Below the pieces are notes generated by a model. That model did no database searches and was not told the DNA's origin. It saw only the letters and a program-made list of their open reading frames with translations. DNA of 64,000 nt from Cyanobacteria bacterium OH_CBrB_359. GTDB lineage: Bacteria > Cyanobacteriota > Vampirovibrionia > Gastranaerophilales > Gastranaerophilaceae. The stretch lies in assembly GCA_023433065.1 (NCBI GenBank), contig JAEZET010000003.1:186001-250000 (forward strand), in the 5' to 3' direction. Below are positions 28,489 to 37,772 of the stretch, in pieces. The position numbers were made by a program, and so were the translations under genes. The first letter of the stretch is position 1. Each line of letters starts with the position of its first letter.

Positions 28489-30315
28489 ATGAAGACGTTA
28501 TTTCTATTTCCACCACAGTGGATGCCGGTAAGCCCTCATTTTGCACTTCCTACATTATTGGGCCAATTCGAAGGCACTCCATATGATGTTGAGGCTATGG
28601 ATTTAAATATTGATTTTTATAATAAAATTCTTAAAAAAAAGTATGTTACAAATTCTCTAAAAAAAGCTAAGTCTTTGATGCCTAAACTAAAAGAAGAAAT
28701 AGCAACAGTTTATGAAAAAGATAAAAAATTTAGTGATTATTCTTTTGAGTGGCAAAATAAAATTGCAAAAGCTTCAATGATTAAAGATGCTTTGGCAAAA
28801 AAAGAAAATAAATTCAATAGAGTTGCTTTTTTAATTGAAGAATCCGTTAAGGTTCTTAAATCTAAAGAACATTTTTATAATCCAAAACTTTTTTTGTCAG
28901 CATTAGATTCAATAAGTACGGCATTAGATATTTGCTCAATGCCATATTATCCTACAATGCTTGGTTTTTCCAGTTTTAATAATCAGCTTTTCAAGTTGGA
29001 TTATGATATTATAAAATATTATGTCTTTGACAAAGAGTCAAATATTTTTATTGACCATTTTAAAGAAATTTTGCCTGATATTATAGCTAAAAATGCTGAT
29101 TATATTGGCATATCAATAAATTCTTCTAATCAGATAATAGCTGGTCTTACTCTGGCTCATATGTTGAAAAACGAAACAAATGCTCATATTAATATTGGAG
29201 GGAATCACTTTGGCAGAGTTACTGAATCCTTAGAAAAATATCCTGAATTTTTTGAATTATTTTGCCATTCTGTGAGTGTTGAAGAAGGTGAAATCCCTGT
29301 TTTACGTTTAAGTCAATATATTGCAGGTGAGATTCCTATTGAACAAGTTCCTAATTTAATGTATTTGAAAGACAACAAAATTTATTCAAATCCCAAAATA
29401 GAACCGTTAAAGCTTAATGATATGAAACCACCAAGCTTAAAAGGGTTTGAGCTTGATAAATATTTTATTCCTGAAATTGTAATGCCTTTTCAAACATCTC
29501 GTGGATGTTATTGGCGAAAATGTAGTTTCTGTGATCATGATTTTGGGCTTCACTATAATATAAAAAATCTTGACATCTTAGTTGAGCAGATAAAAATATT
29601 TAAAGAAAAATACGGAATAACAAAATTTGAATTTATAGATGAAGCTATTAGCCCTGCATATATGGAAGAAATGTCCAAACGTTTTATTGAAGAAGATTTA
29701 AATATTTCATTTTTTTGCGATGCAAGATTGGAAAATGGTTTTACAAAAGAAGTTTTACAGCTCGCTAAAAAAGCAGGTTTAAAAATGATGTTATGGGGGT
29801 TTGAATCAGGCTCTTGTAAGATTATGGAGCTTATCAACAAAGGGATTGATGTTGATAACAGGCTTAGAATCTTAAGAGATGCCAGAGAAGCTGGGATTTA
29901 TAATTTTGCTTTTATTTTCTTTGGATTTCCTGCTGAAACTAAAGAAGATGCGCAAATGACAATTGATATTATTTGCGAAAATTCTGATATAATTAATTCT
30001 TATGGTAAAAGCGTTTTTACTATGGGAAAACATACAAAGCTCAGAGAAGCTCCTGAAAAGTACGGTGTAGTCGGAGAAACAAGGCAAGAAGCTGAGTTTT
30101 CGCCTACATACTTGTATCAGGCAAAAGGCATGACAAAAGAAGAGCTTGATGAAATGATTAATCTTTGTACAGAAAGAGCCAGTGAATCTTATGGAAACTC
30201 TTTATCTTTTCACTTGTTAAGTCGAGAAATTATTTTTCTTTACTTAGATAAATTTGGAATTGATTACGTTTGTAACTATAAATTTAATAATGAGGTAGAA
30301 GATGGAAAGCAATGA
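28489..30315 (+). CDS. B12-binding-type radical SAM enzyme, module component B (copy 2)
   Basis: A 608-residue close paralogue of the enzyme at 24841, colinear throughout. It begins MKTLFLFPPQWMPVSPHF, has HINIGGNHFGR and VEEGEIPVL, and its cluster cysteines fall at the same residue numbers (Cys340, Cys345, Cys348 in CYWRKCSFC). FIDEAI, WGFESGS and GFPAETKED follow. The N-terminal region resembles a cobalamin-binding domain without DxHxxG, so cobalamin use is uncertain. The ATG at 28489 has AAAGGA upstream; a TTG 16 codons earlier overlaps the candidate promoter and is rejected. Its last 14 bases overlap the downstream helical protein gene, giving translational coupling. Confidence 0.85.
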   Translation: MKTLFLFPPQWMPVSPHFALPTLLGQFEGTPYDVEAMDLNIDFYNKILKKKYVTNSLKKAKSLMPKLKEEIATVYEKDKKFSDYSFEWQNKIAKASMIKDALAKKENKFNRVAFLIEESVKVLKSKEHFYNPKLFLSALDSISTALDICSMPYYPTMLGFSSFNNQLFKLDYDIIKYYVFDKESNIFIDHFKEILPDIIAKNADYIGISINSSNQIIAGLTLAHMLKNETNAHINIGGNHFGRVTESLEKYPEFFELFCHSVSVEEGEIPVLRLSQYIAGEIPIEQVPNLMYLKDNKIYSNPKIEPLKLNDMKPPSLKGFELDKYFIPEIVMPFQTSRGCYWRKCSFCDHDFGLHYNIKNLDILVEQIKIFKEKYGITKFEFIDEAISPAYMEEMSKRFIEEDLNISFFCDARLENGFTKEVLQLAKKAGLKMMLWGFESGSCKIMELINKGIDVDNRLRILRDAREAGIYNFAFIFFGFPAETKEDAQMTIDIICENSDIINSYGKSVFTMGKHTKLREAPEKYGVVGETRQEAEFSPTYLYQAKGMTKEELDEMINLCTERASESYGNSLSFHLLSREIIFLYLDKFGIDYVCNYKFNNEVEDGKQ

Positions 30316-30694
30316 ATTCATAGAAAAGTTTTTTGATCCCGATAAAGAATCTTTTGGTTTTGAGGAAGTTGTATACAAAAGACAAGCTCACTTAAATCGT
30401 TTAAGAAAAAAGTTGAGAAAATATTATCTTTCAGATGAAGAAATAGATAAACTTTTTATAATAATTGATAAGGCACAAATTGCAATTGAAAAATTGAAAA
30501 GAAGCTCAGACTATAAAAATGCATCTCACGGTGATGTAATTAAAATCACTCAAAAAATACTTGAAGTGCAAAGAAAAATGAAAACTGACTTTGAAACTAA
30601 GTTAAATGAAACAATGAAGAAAAAGTATGAAAAAGCCAAAAAAGAGCTTGAAAAGATAAATAAAAACAAAAATAAAAATAAAAATAAAAAATAA
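30302..30694 (+). CDS. Small helical protein, module component C (copy 2)
   Basis: A 130-residue basic, helical, cysteine-free protein, paralogous to the one at 26652: GFEEVVYKR corresponds to GIEEVFLVR, and LSDEEIDKL to MSEDEINQI. The start overlaps the end of the radical SAM gene by 14 bases, with GAGGTAGAAG as ribosome binding site inside that gene. The C-terminus is a run of Asn-Lys repeats encoded by a hexanucleotide repeat. No domain is recognised. Tight coupling to the enzyme in both copies suggests a physical partner. Confidence 0.75.
   Translation: MESNEFIEKFFDPDKESFGFEEVVYKRQAHLNRLRKKLRKYYLSDEEIDKLFIIIDKAQIAIEKLKRSSDYKNASHGDVIKITQKILEVQRKMKTDFETKLNETMKKKYEKAKKELEKINKNKNKNKNKK
30659..30688 (+). 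repeat. Hexanucleotide tandem repeat encoding (Asn-Lys)5
   Basis: Five in-frame copies of AATAAA (one with AAC) at the 3' end of the small helical protein gene. The unit length keeps the frame, so slippage would change tail length by two residues at a time rather than switch the gene off. Confidence 0.8.
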
Positions 30695-30761
30695 TTTAAT
30701 ATTTTTCTATTATAAATAACTTGCTTTTTTAGCAGACAGCATTATTTTGCTATAAATTTAT

Positions 30762-32192
30762 TTAGACATTATTGTGAGTCACCGTATAAGGGTTTAACGG
30801 CCCTTCATTATATAGAGATTTGTCAAAAGGTATAAATTCAGGCAAATAAAACAGTTGACAGATTTCGTCAGCATAATAAGCACCTTTTTTAGTCAGTTGA
30901 ATAATATTTTCATTTTCTTCAATAAAATCATATTGTTTCAGATTTTGGAGCATATTATAGTATTTTGTATTTGTAATATCGATGCCGGTTGCTTCTTTAT
31001 ATACATTTTTTCTAATATTGTAATTTTTTAGGGGCAAAATTAATGCCCATCTTTCTTGTTGCTCCTGACTCCTTATAATTCCTCTGTTATATGGCAATTT
31101 TCCTTCATTGATTAATCTATAATAATCGTTAAAGTTTTGAGTATTTAGAACAAATCTGTCTCTTAGACTTGAAAATGCTGTTAAACCAAATGCCATCTGG
31201 TCATATAGGTTGCAACATTGATTGTAGGCATAAAGTGAAATATTTGACTTGTCTTTTGTAAAAACTCTTCTTAAATTTTCATAAAAACCTTTATCTTCAA
31301 GATAAAGTATAGACATTTGCTTCATTCTCATGACATTTTCTATTGATGGATATTGTTGCGGATTATTTTCTTTGATTTTTTTAATTGATCCCTGTTGATC
31401 ACCATATGCCTGGACTTTTAATCTGTAAAATTGTATTTCATGAGCATCAAGTGTTATCATTTCTTCTAAATCCTGGTACCAGGATTCAAGTGTTTGATTT
31501 GGATAGCCAAAAATAAACTCGATATTCAACTTATATCCATTAGCCAAAGTGTTTTTTATAGATTTCAAGGCAATTGCTTTATCATGAGAACGATTCATCT
31601 GTCGAAGGATATTTTCGTTTAAAGATTGAATCCCTATTGTCAATCTATCGACCCCAAAATCTTTCATTATTTTTAATTTTTCAAGCCCTTCCTGCCCTAC
31701 CAGATTGCTCGGCGATACATCAAAATTAAATTGTTTTAAACTTGACAAGTCACATTTGTCCGTGAATATTTTTAAAAAGCGTTCCAGTTGTCTTGGATTT
31801 AGATTAGTAGGAGTTCCTCCTCCCACAAGAGCTACTCTTAGTTTTATTTTTTCCAGTCCCAATTTCCTTATATAAATATCCATCTCTTTATCAAGAGCAT
31901 CCAAATATTTATCTTTTTCGGCTTCATGAGCATTATATAAAGAAGGATAATGGCAAAATATGCATTTAGTTGAACAAAATGGTATGTGAATATAAACGTC
32001 CATTAATTTATTTTCAGGCGGAGTATATCCTAAGAACATTTCATCGTAAGAAATCGGTGGATATTTTGTTATTGATGGATAATGTATTGCGGGCACAAAA
32101 TCGTCGTTTAAACAAAGTAGTCCAAGTTTTTTAAAATTGTTAAACTCGGTAATTCTTTCTTCTGAAATATTTATGAGATCATTAAAATTCAT
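30762..32192 (-). CDS. HemN/HemW-like radical SAM protein
   Basis: A 476-residue radical SAM protein of the coproporphyrinogen III oxidase-like family. The cluster motif is PFCSTKCIFC (Cys73, Cys77, Cys80), followed by VGGGTPTNL, a second SAM-binding region around IGIQSLNENILRQMNR and FIFGYPNQT. The C-terminal part resembles the HemN winged-helix region (LKQYDFIEENENIIQLTKKG). True HemN oxidises coproporphyrinogen III; HemW is a heme chaperone; HutW and ChuW open heme. Which applies here is not clear, and no other heme gene is in the window. It lies 4 bases after the EamA transporter and is likely cotranscribed with it. Confidence 0.85.
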   Translation of the reverse strand: MNFNDLINISEERITEFNNFKKLGLLCLNDDFVPAIHYPSITKYPPISYDEMFLGYTPPENKLMDVYIHIPFCSTKCIFCHYPSLYNAHEAEKDKYLDALDKEMDIYIRKLGLEKIKLRVALVGGGTPTNLNPRQLERFLKIFTDKCDLSSLKQFNFDVSPSNLVGQEGLEKLKIMKDFGVDRLTIGIQSLNENILRQMNRSHDKAIALKSIKNTLANGYKLNIEFIFGYPNQTLESWYQDLEEMITLDAHEIQFYRLKVQAYGDQQGSIKKIKENNPQQYPSIENVMRMKQMSILYLEDKGFYENLRRVFTKDKSNISLYAYNQCCNLYDQMAFGLTAFSSLRDRFVLNTQNFNDYYRLINEGKLPYNRGIIRSQEQQERWALILPLKNYNIRKNVYKEATGIDITNTKYYNMLQNLKQYDFIEENENIIQLTKKGAYYADEICQLFYLPEFIPFDKSLYNEGPLNPYTVTHNNV

Positions 32193-32196
32193 TAAT

Positions 32197-33087
32197 TTAT
32201 ACCTCTCCCAAACTAATTAAAAATATGCCGATTAAGGCATAACACATTCCTATAATTTCCTTTTTAGAAGGGACATATTTTTGTAGCAGCACCATAAAAA
32301 GAATAATAAAAAAAGGTTCTAATGACATTAAAGTGCTTGCCGTAACCAAGTCTATATTTTTTATTGCAACTGTTGAAAGCCAGAAACCTCCAACTGCTAT
32401 AAGACTTACTATTAAAAAAAATGAGGCTCTGAATTGATTACTTTTAAAAGGTTGTGCCCAATTATTTAATTTTTTTGAAAATATTCCAAATATTAAAAGC
32501 AATATTCCTCCAAAAAACATTCTGTATATTGTAGCTGTTAAAGTTGTTACTTGTGATAGTACAGGTTTTATAATAACCATTGAAAGAGAAGTACATATCA
32601 ATGATAATAAAGCAAAAACTAAGCCTGCTACACTGGTTTTAACATTGTTTCCCAACTTATTTACAGGGAATAAAAGACAGGCAAGTCCTGTTATCGTAAG
32701 AATAATTCCAATCCAGACTAATAAAGGTGGATTTTCTTTAAGCATAAAGAATGCAAGTATTCCTGTTGCAATGTCTGGGCCTGCCAGCAGTAAAATAGAG
32801 AGTATGATTGGCGATAAACGGTTTAATGAAGCGAAGAATAGTGAATCACCGATAGCAATCCCCAAAATTCCACTCAATGCCAGAGGTAAAAGAAAATTAA
32901 AATTAATCATTAAATTCTCTTTAAGAATAAATGCCAGAAGTATCAATAACAATACGCTGCATAGGGATTTTAGCATTGTCATTCCAAGCGGTTCAAGCTT
33001 TTTCCCCAGTCTTTTAAAGGTAATAGCGCCAATTGCCCAAAAAATAGTAGAAGACAGAGCTGCAATTACTCCAACTAATCCTGTCAT
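32197..33087 (-). CDS. EamA/DMT-superfamily transporter
   Basis: A 296-residue protein of ten hydrophobic helices arranged as two EamA repeats, each starting with a glycine/serine-rich helix (FWAIGAITFKRLG, and ALLSLICTSLSMVIIKP). The family exports or imports small metabolites such as amino acids, nucleotides and sugars; the substrate is not predictable. I start it at the ATG of MTGLVG because GGGA lies eight bases upstream and the candidate promoter would place the transcript start near the alternative ATG at 33102. It forms a unit with the HemN-like gene, which could use or supply the transported compound. Confidence 0.85.
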   Translation of the reverse strand: MTGLVGVIAALSSTIFWAIGAITFKRLGKKLEPLGMTMLKSLCSVLLLILLAFILKENLMINFNFLLPLALSGILGIAIGDSLFFASLNRLSPIILSILLLAGPDIATGILAFFMLKENPPLLVWIGIILTITGLACLLFPVNKLGNNVKTSVAGLVFALLSLICTSLSMVIIKPVLSQVTTLTATIYRMFFGGILLLIFGIFSKKLNNWAQPFKSNQFRASFFLIVSLIAVGGFWLSTVAIKNIDLVTASTLMSLEPFFIILFMVLLQKYVPSKKEIIGMCYALIGIFLISLGEV

Positions 33088-33108
33088 GTTTAGTCCCATC
33101 ATCGTTTA

Positions 33109-33117
33109 ATTATATCA
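33109..33117 (-). promoter_or_regulatory. Extended -10 promoter of the EamA/HemN-like unit
   Basis: On the minus strand the sequence reads TGATATAAT, an extended -10 with a perfect TATAAT hexamer. The -35 region is poor. A transcript would begin near 33102, just upstream of the chosen start codon and its GGGA site. Confidence 0.4.
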
Positions 33118-33164
33118 CTATCCTAAAAAATAATATAATTTAAACAATTGATAATATTTAAGGG

Positions 33165-34163
33165 TTATATTAAAAACGGCTCGGGTTCCATTTTCGCGGA
33201 ATATATCAATGAACGGCAGAAGTCTTCTGAAGGAGTAAATCTTTTTTGTGTATATATTGTGTAGTTTTTTTCAAATTCTTCAGGGGTGCCATCGTGTATT
33301 GTTACCGTATTGCATCCTGCCAATAATCCCATTAGTTGGCCGTCTTTATCTTCTGTTTGCAATGAAGATGTCGATGGGATAAGACAATTAGGGTTTAAAA
33401 TCCTTAGTAATGCAATAAAATTCAATGTTAAATTTATATCTCCACTTTTATAATTTTTAAATTCTGATTTAGAGTTCGGTATAAATTTTGTTGCACTGAC
33501 CATTGATAATTTTAACCTTGTCGTTAAAATAAGGTCATCAATAAGGTCATTAATAGTTTGGTTAGGTAATCCTACAATATTGCCGCTTCCTACCTGAAAT
33601 CCCAGTTCAATCAGTCTGTTTATATGTTTTAACCTATTTTTAAATGTGTCTGTTGGTCTGCAAAATTTGTGCAAATCCGGGTTAGAAGTTTCAAATTTTA
33701 ATAAGTATCTTTTAACTCCGGAATTTTTTAATTGTTTATATTGTTCGTCATTAAGATTCCCGATACATAGTATGAGTTTTATATCAGGATATAATTTAGA
33801 GACTTCTTTACAGGCCAAACATATTTCTTCAATAAATTCTTGTTTGGGGCATTCTCCTGACTGTAAAAGAAATGTTCTGCGCCCTAATGATGCCAATGAG
33901 GTAATCCTTTTAATAATTTCTTGATGATTTAACATATAAAATTTTGACTCGGGTTTCCCTATCCCGCAATAGCGACAAGCCTGGCGGCAATGGTTAGATA
34001 TTTCAATTACACTCCTGAGTTCGACTTTATTTTTAAAAATTCCGTTATCTCTTACGTATCTGGCTAATTCAAATAACTTTTCTTGTTTTTCGCCTCTGGC
34101 AAATAATTTTTTTTCAATAGTCGGCTTGTCAATATGTATTATTTTTTCGAAATCTTCATTCAT
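33165..34163 (-). CDS. HydE/BioB/PylB-family radical SAM enzyme
   Basis: A 332-residue TIM-barrel radical SAM enzyme. The cluster cysteines are Cys59, Cys63 and Cys66 in HCRQACRYCGIG. LLQSGEC, LLKFETSNPDLH and GNIVGLPNQTINDLIDD follow, in the order and wording of HydE, the [FeFe]-hydrogenase maturase, more than of biotin synthase. The C-terminal LLAGCNTVTIHDGTPEEF also resembles that group. HydE acts with HydF and HydG to build the H-cluster, but none of these and no hydrogenase are in the window, so it might have another role. It appears to be a single-gene unit. Confidence 0.8.
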   Translation of the reverse strand: MNEDFEKIIHIDKPTIEKKLFARGEKQEKLFELARYVRDNGIFKNKVELRSVIEISNHCRQACRYCGIGKPESKFYMLNHQEIIKRITSLASLGRRTFLLQSGECPKQEFIEEICLACKEVSKLYPDIKLILCIGNLNDEQYKQLKNSGVKRYLLKFETSNPDLHKFCRPTDTFKNRLKHINRLIELGFQVGSGNIVGLPNQTINDLIDDLILTTRLKLSMVSATKFIPNSKSEFKNYKSGDINLTLNFIALLRILNPNCLIPSTSSLQTEDKDGQLMGLLAGCNTVTIHDGTPEEFEKNYTIYTQKRFTPSEDFCRSLIYSAKMEPEPFLI

Positions 34164-34292
34164 TATTTTTGCCTTTAATTAATCTTCATTGTAATTCTTT
34201 TTTTATTATATAGCATGCGTCTCTGTATATTTGTATATCTGATGCAAAAGTAAAAAAATGTTCTAAGTCACAGTATTACATAATTCAGCAAA

Positions 34293-36146
34293 TTAGGTAT
34301 ACATATTTTCAATTATTTTTTTATATGATTCATATATTTTAAGTCTTTTTAGTTTAGAAGTGTGTGTCATAAATCCATTTTCATTATTGAAAGGTTCATC
34401 AAGAAAGGAAATATTTTTTATTTGTTCGAAATGCCTGTAGTTTTCTCTGCTGGAGAGAATTCCGTTAATTTCTCCGATAAGGAATTTTTTGAAGTTTCTG
34501 TTTTGTTTTATTTTTAAATAACTTAATTTTTTTCTATCAGCCCAAGCTTTTATTGCTGTCTGATTTAAAAATGCAAGAGCCGACAAATAAGGTTTGTCCT
34601 GTCCTGCTAAAATAAATTGGTCTAAGTAAACGGATTCAAGGCATGTTTGCTCAAGCGGCAATGGCTCTATGGTCACGCCGTTAGATAAAACAATGACGTC
34701 TTTGTATCTTCCTGTTATGACTAAATAGTTATCTTCTGTAAGCCAACCTCTGTCTCCTGTTATTAAGTATCCTTCTTTTGTGATGTTTTTGGACGTTTCC
34801 TCTGAAGATTTATAGTAACCAAGCATAATTTGAGGTCCTTTTGCAAGGATAAGTCCTGTTTTTCTACTTTGTAACTCTTGCATTGTCTCATTGTCAACTA
34901 TTTTTATATCTGTACCTTCAAAAGGCGGGCCTACAGAATAATATTTTATTTTTCCAACAGAAGAGTGTGTTAAAAGAGGCGAGGCTTCTGTTAAACCATA
35001 ACCTATGAGCATAGTAATATCTAATACATCTAAAAAATCTTCAATTTTGCGTTGTAAAAGAGCTGCCCCTGATATCATTATAACGTCGTCTTTAAATAGT
35101 TGTTTTTTAAATTTTTTATAAAATAGATTCTTTCCTGTTTTGTGAATCATTGAAAATAAAAGCTTTTGTATGTATAGGCTCAGGATGCTAAATAATCCAT
35201 TTTTTTTGTTTTTTATACTTGTATTATCAAAACGTCTCAATGCTTTTTTAAATTTTAAAGAGAATTCATAGAAAATTTTAAAGATTAATTTATAAAATAA
35301 GCCATTATTATTTATTAATAAAAGATATTCTTTATAAATAAGCTCAACTACTTTAGGTACACAATTTATGCAATCTGGTTTTATCTTTTTTAGAACTTTA
35401 ATGTAATTTTTATATTTAACATAAACTATTGTCCCTCCTAAAGATAAAAAATAAAAATCATAAGTTCTCGGACCTATATGCCAAAGCGGAAGTACACTCA
35501 GAAATACTAACTTTTCTTTCAGCTTTATCCTTTCGTTGCAGCTTTTTATTTGAGAAACTAAATTTTTTTGCGTAAGCATAACTCCTTTTGGCATGCCTGA
35601 AGTTCCTGAAGTATATGTTATAAGAGCAATATCATCAGGCAATATTTCAATATTTTTAAAAGTAATATTTTCTGCTTCGTTTAGTGATTGTTCGTAAGTT
35701 AAAACAGAAAAAGGCAAATCATCAGGTAATACTAAATCTTCTTCACCTATATATATGACGAATTTAGGCGGATTCATTTTTAATACTTGCAAAAATTGAT
35801 CTAATAATTCCAAAGAATCTGTTATAAATGCTGTAGAGTCACTGTGCTTGTATATATAATGTAATTCAGTGTAAGGGATTTTAGAGCCTCTTGGTACACA
35901 AACAGCGCCTGTTTTCATTATGCCCTGGTCGATGCTTATCCATCTTGGATGGTTTTCTGCAAATATTGCAACTTTATCACCTTTTTCGAGCCCGAATTTT
36001 TGAAATGTTTTAGCTAATTTTACTATTGCTGAATACAAATCATTATAAGTGAATGTACAATCTGAATTTTCGTCTGTTATAGCTGTTAAATTATTGTATT
36101 TTTTTAAAGTTTGTTCCCAAATATCAGGTATTATATCTAATTTCAT
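34293..36146 (-). CDS. AMP-forming long-chain acyl-CoA synthetase
   Basis: A 617-residue adenylate-forming enzyme that activates fatty acids to acyl-AMP and then acyl-CoA. The P-loop is YTSGTSGMPKG, followed by HIGPRTYDFYFLSLGG, GYGLTEASP, and TGDRGWLTEDNYLVITGRYKDVI, with a family-typical C-terminal domain. The ATG at 36146 follows a GGGA sequence; a GTG seven codons upstream is possible but lacks a ribosome binding site. It stands alone. A hydrophobic lysine-rich segment around 275-350 resembles the membrane-associated region of this family. It could supply acyl groups for the acyltransferase-rich surface region that follows (inference). Confidence 0.9.
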   Translation of the reverse strand: MKLDIIPDIWEQTLKKYNNLTAITDENSDCTFTYNDLYSAIVKLAKTFQKFGLEKGDKVAIFAENHPRWISIDQGIMKTGAVCVPRGSKIPYTELHYIYKHSDSTAFITDSLELLDQFLQVLKMNPPKFVIYIGEEDLVLPDDLPFSVLTYEQSLNEAENITFKNIEILPDDIALITYTSGTSGMPKGVMLTQKNLVSQIKSCNERIKLKEKLVFLSVLPLWHIGPRTYDFYFLSLGGTIVYVKYKNYIKVLKKIKPDCINCVPKVVELIYKEYLLLINNNGLFYKLIFKIFYEFSLKFKKALRRFDNTSIKNKKNGLFSILSLYIQKLLFSMIHKTGKNLFYKKFKKQLFKDDVIMISGAALLQRKIEDFLDVLDITMLIGYGLTEASPLLTHSSVGKIKYYSVGPPFEGTDIKIVDNETMQELQSRKTGLILAKGPQIMLGYYKSSEETSKNITKEGYLITGDRGWLTEDNYLVITGRYKDVIVLSNGVTIEPLPLEQTCLESVYLDQFILAGQDKPYLSALAFLNQTAIKAWADRKKLSYLKIKQNRNFKKFLIGEINGILSSRENYRHFEQIKNISFLDEPFNNENGFMTHTSKLKRLKIYESYKKIIENMYT

Positions 36147-36340
36147 CCAGTCAGTCCCAAATATCACAATTTTTATTATATCTTTTTTATTTAAATCTTT
36201 AAAGAATTTATGAAATTGTCTTCTAATGGTTTGTTATACAACATTGAGTATTTTTCTGAAGTATAGTAAGACACTATATTATTAAAGTTTGCAATCGAGG
36301 AATTATATTTTGTAAACTTTTATGGAATATGAAGTTGTTG

Positions 36341-37762
36341 CTATTTTATTTCTACGTAGTATAAAAATGAGTGATAAAATGTTGATTTTTTTATAATTTT
36401 ACATCTATTTTTTGCAAAATTATTAATTACAATATTATTTTCTTTAAACCAGTCTTTGTTTGGAGCAGAAATCAACCAGTATTTTTTTCCTTTTTTCAGT
36501 GAGTTTAATTTAGTCATTGAGTCTGTTTTATTAAAACTGTCATTATCAACTATTACATTTATTGGTTTTGCAGCATAAAAACGGTTGTAAAAGAAGAATT
36601 GTGATGCCGATGTAATGGGAATATATATTGCATCATCTTTTTGCATATATTGTTTAATTGTTACTACAATAGGTCTCATTTCTTCATTAGAATAGTTATA
36701 TGGGTTCAATATTACTTTAGGGTAGGATATGAAGTAGTTTCCAAATGCCAATAGGATTAAAATTGTTGTATATTTTGGTTTGATATCCAATATTTTTGTA
36801 GCTAGAATAATAAATATTGGAGTAAGAAATAAAATAACACGCTCATCAAAAGGGTAAAGCTTTAGAGCCGCAAGTCCCAGGGTGCTTAATATAGGTAAAG
36901 TTAAATATATAGCATTTTGTCTTTTTTCTTTGATTAGTAATACAAAGCCTAAAATGCAAGAAATAATTATAAATATTGCAGTATTAGGGGTAAATATCCA
37001 TAATATTGCATTATTTATTACTTTTATAAGATCGTTAAGATTAAAAATAAATCCTTTTGACCACGCATCTTGATATATGGGGTGGGAAAAAGTTTTGAAA
37101 ACAAACGATAATATGAAAAGACTTGCGCTAATTGCAATAGGGGAAAAGAATAGTATTGTTTGCTTTGTTTTTGAGCCAATATTTTTTATAAAGAGGATTA
37201 TACCGCAGGCACCAGTTACAATTATTGCTGCATGTGAAAACCAGATAAGGCAGCTTAAAACAATTCCTTTGAGCAAATAATCTTTTGTTTTTTCCAGATT
37301 TAAATTTAAAAACATAAGAATAACTAGCATTGTTAGTAATACATCTAGGCAGTAGGGTTTAAATTCTTGAGAAAAAAATAACAACTGAAAGTTTATCGCA
37401 AACAAAAACATTGCAAAAAGTTTTGATAGTCCTGTGCGTAGAAAAGTTTCAGTAAATTTATAAAATATAAATATACTTGCGATACTTGCAAGAAATGGAA
37501 TAATCCTTAAAGTAAATTCATTAACTCCAAATATTTTTGTGATAAACTGTACGCAGATTAAAAACCCTGGATTGGTTGCCTGTGGCGGAATAGAAGGATG
37601 ATTGAATGCGGTTAACAGCTGTATCGGAGTTAAATCCATTACCAATGTACCTAAAAAACTTTCATCCATCCAAAGTGATCGATTTTTAAGATATAGGTAG
37701 GTTCTTAGTGCTACTCCTAAAATAAAAATCAATATTAAAATTATTTTATAAATTTTTTTCAT
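36341..37762 (-). CDS. GT-C family membrane glycosyltransferase
   Basis: A 473-residue polytopic protein with about 11-12 helices. The first periplasmic loop has LWMDES, with the catalytic-type acidic pair Asp33-Glu34, and FFSQEFKPYCLDV is the second family marker. This matches ArnT/protein mannosyltransferase-like GT-C enzymes, which use polyprenyl-phosphate-linked sugars. The C-terminal 100 residues form a soluble domain. Acceptor and sugar are unknown. It is the last gene of a tightly spaced unit (FkbM-like methyltransferase, acyltransferase 3, this gene). The protein at 51217 is a paralogue. Confidence 0.8.
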   Translation of the reverse strand: MKKIYKIILILIFILGVALRTYLYLKNRSLWMDESFLGTLVMDLTPIQLLTAFNHPSIPPQATNPGFLICVQFITKIFGVNEFTLRIIPFLASIASIFIFYKFTETFLRTGLSKLFAMFLFAINFQLLFFSQEFKPYCLDVLLTMLVILMFLNLNLEKTKDYLLKGIVLSCLIWFSHAAIIVTGACGIILFIKNIGSKTKQTILFFSPIAISASLFILSFVFKTFSHPIYQDAWSKGFIFNLNDLIKVINNAILWIFTPNTAIFIIISCILGFVLLIKEKRQNAIYLTLPILSTLGLAALKLYPFDERVILFLTPIFIILATKILDIKPKYTTILILLAFGNYFISYPKVILNPYNYSNEEMRPIVVTIKQYMQKDDAIYIPITSASQFFFYNRFYAAKPINVIVDNDSFNKTDSMTKLNSLKKGKKYWLISAPNKDWFKENNIVINNFAKNRCKIIKKSTFYHSFLYYVEIK

Positions 37763-37772
37763 TTGATATTTC

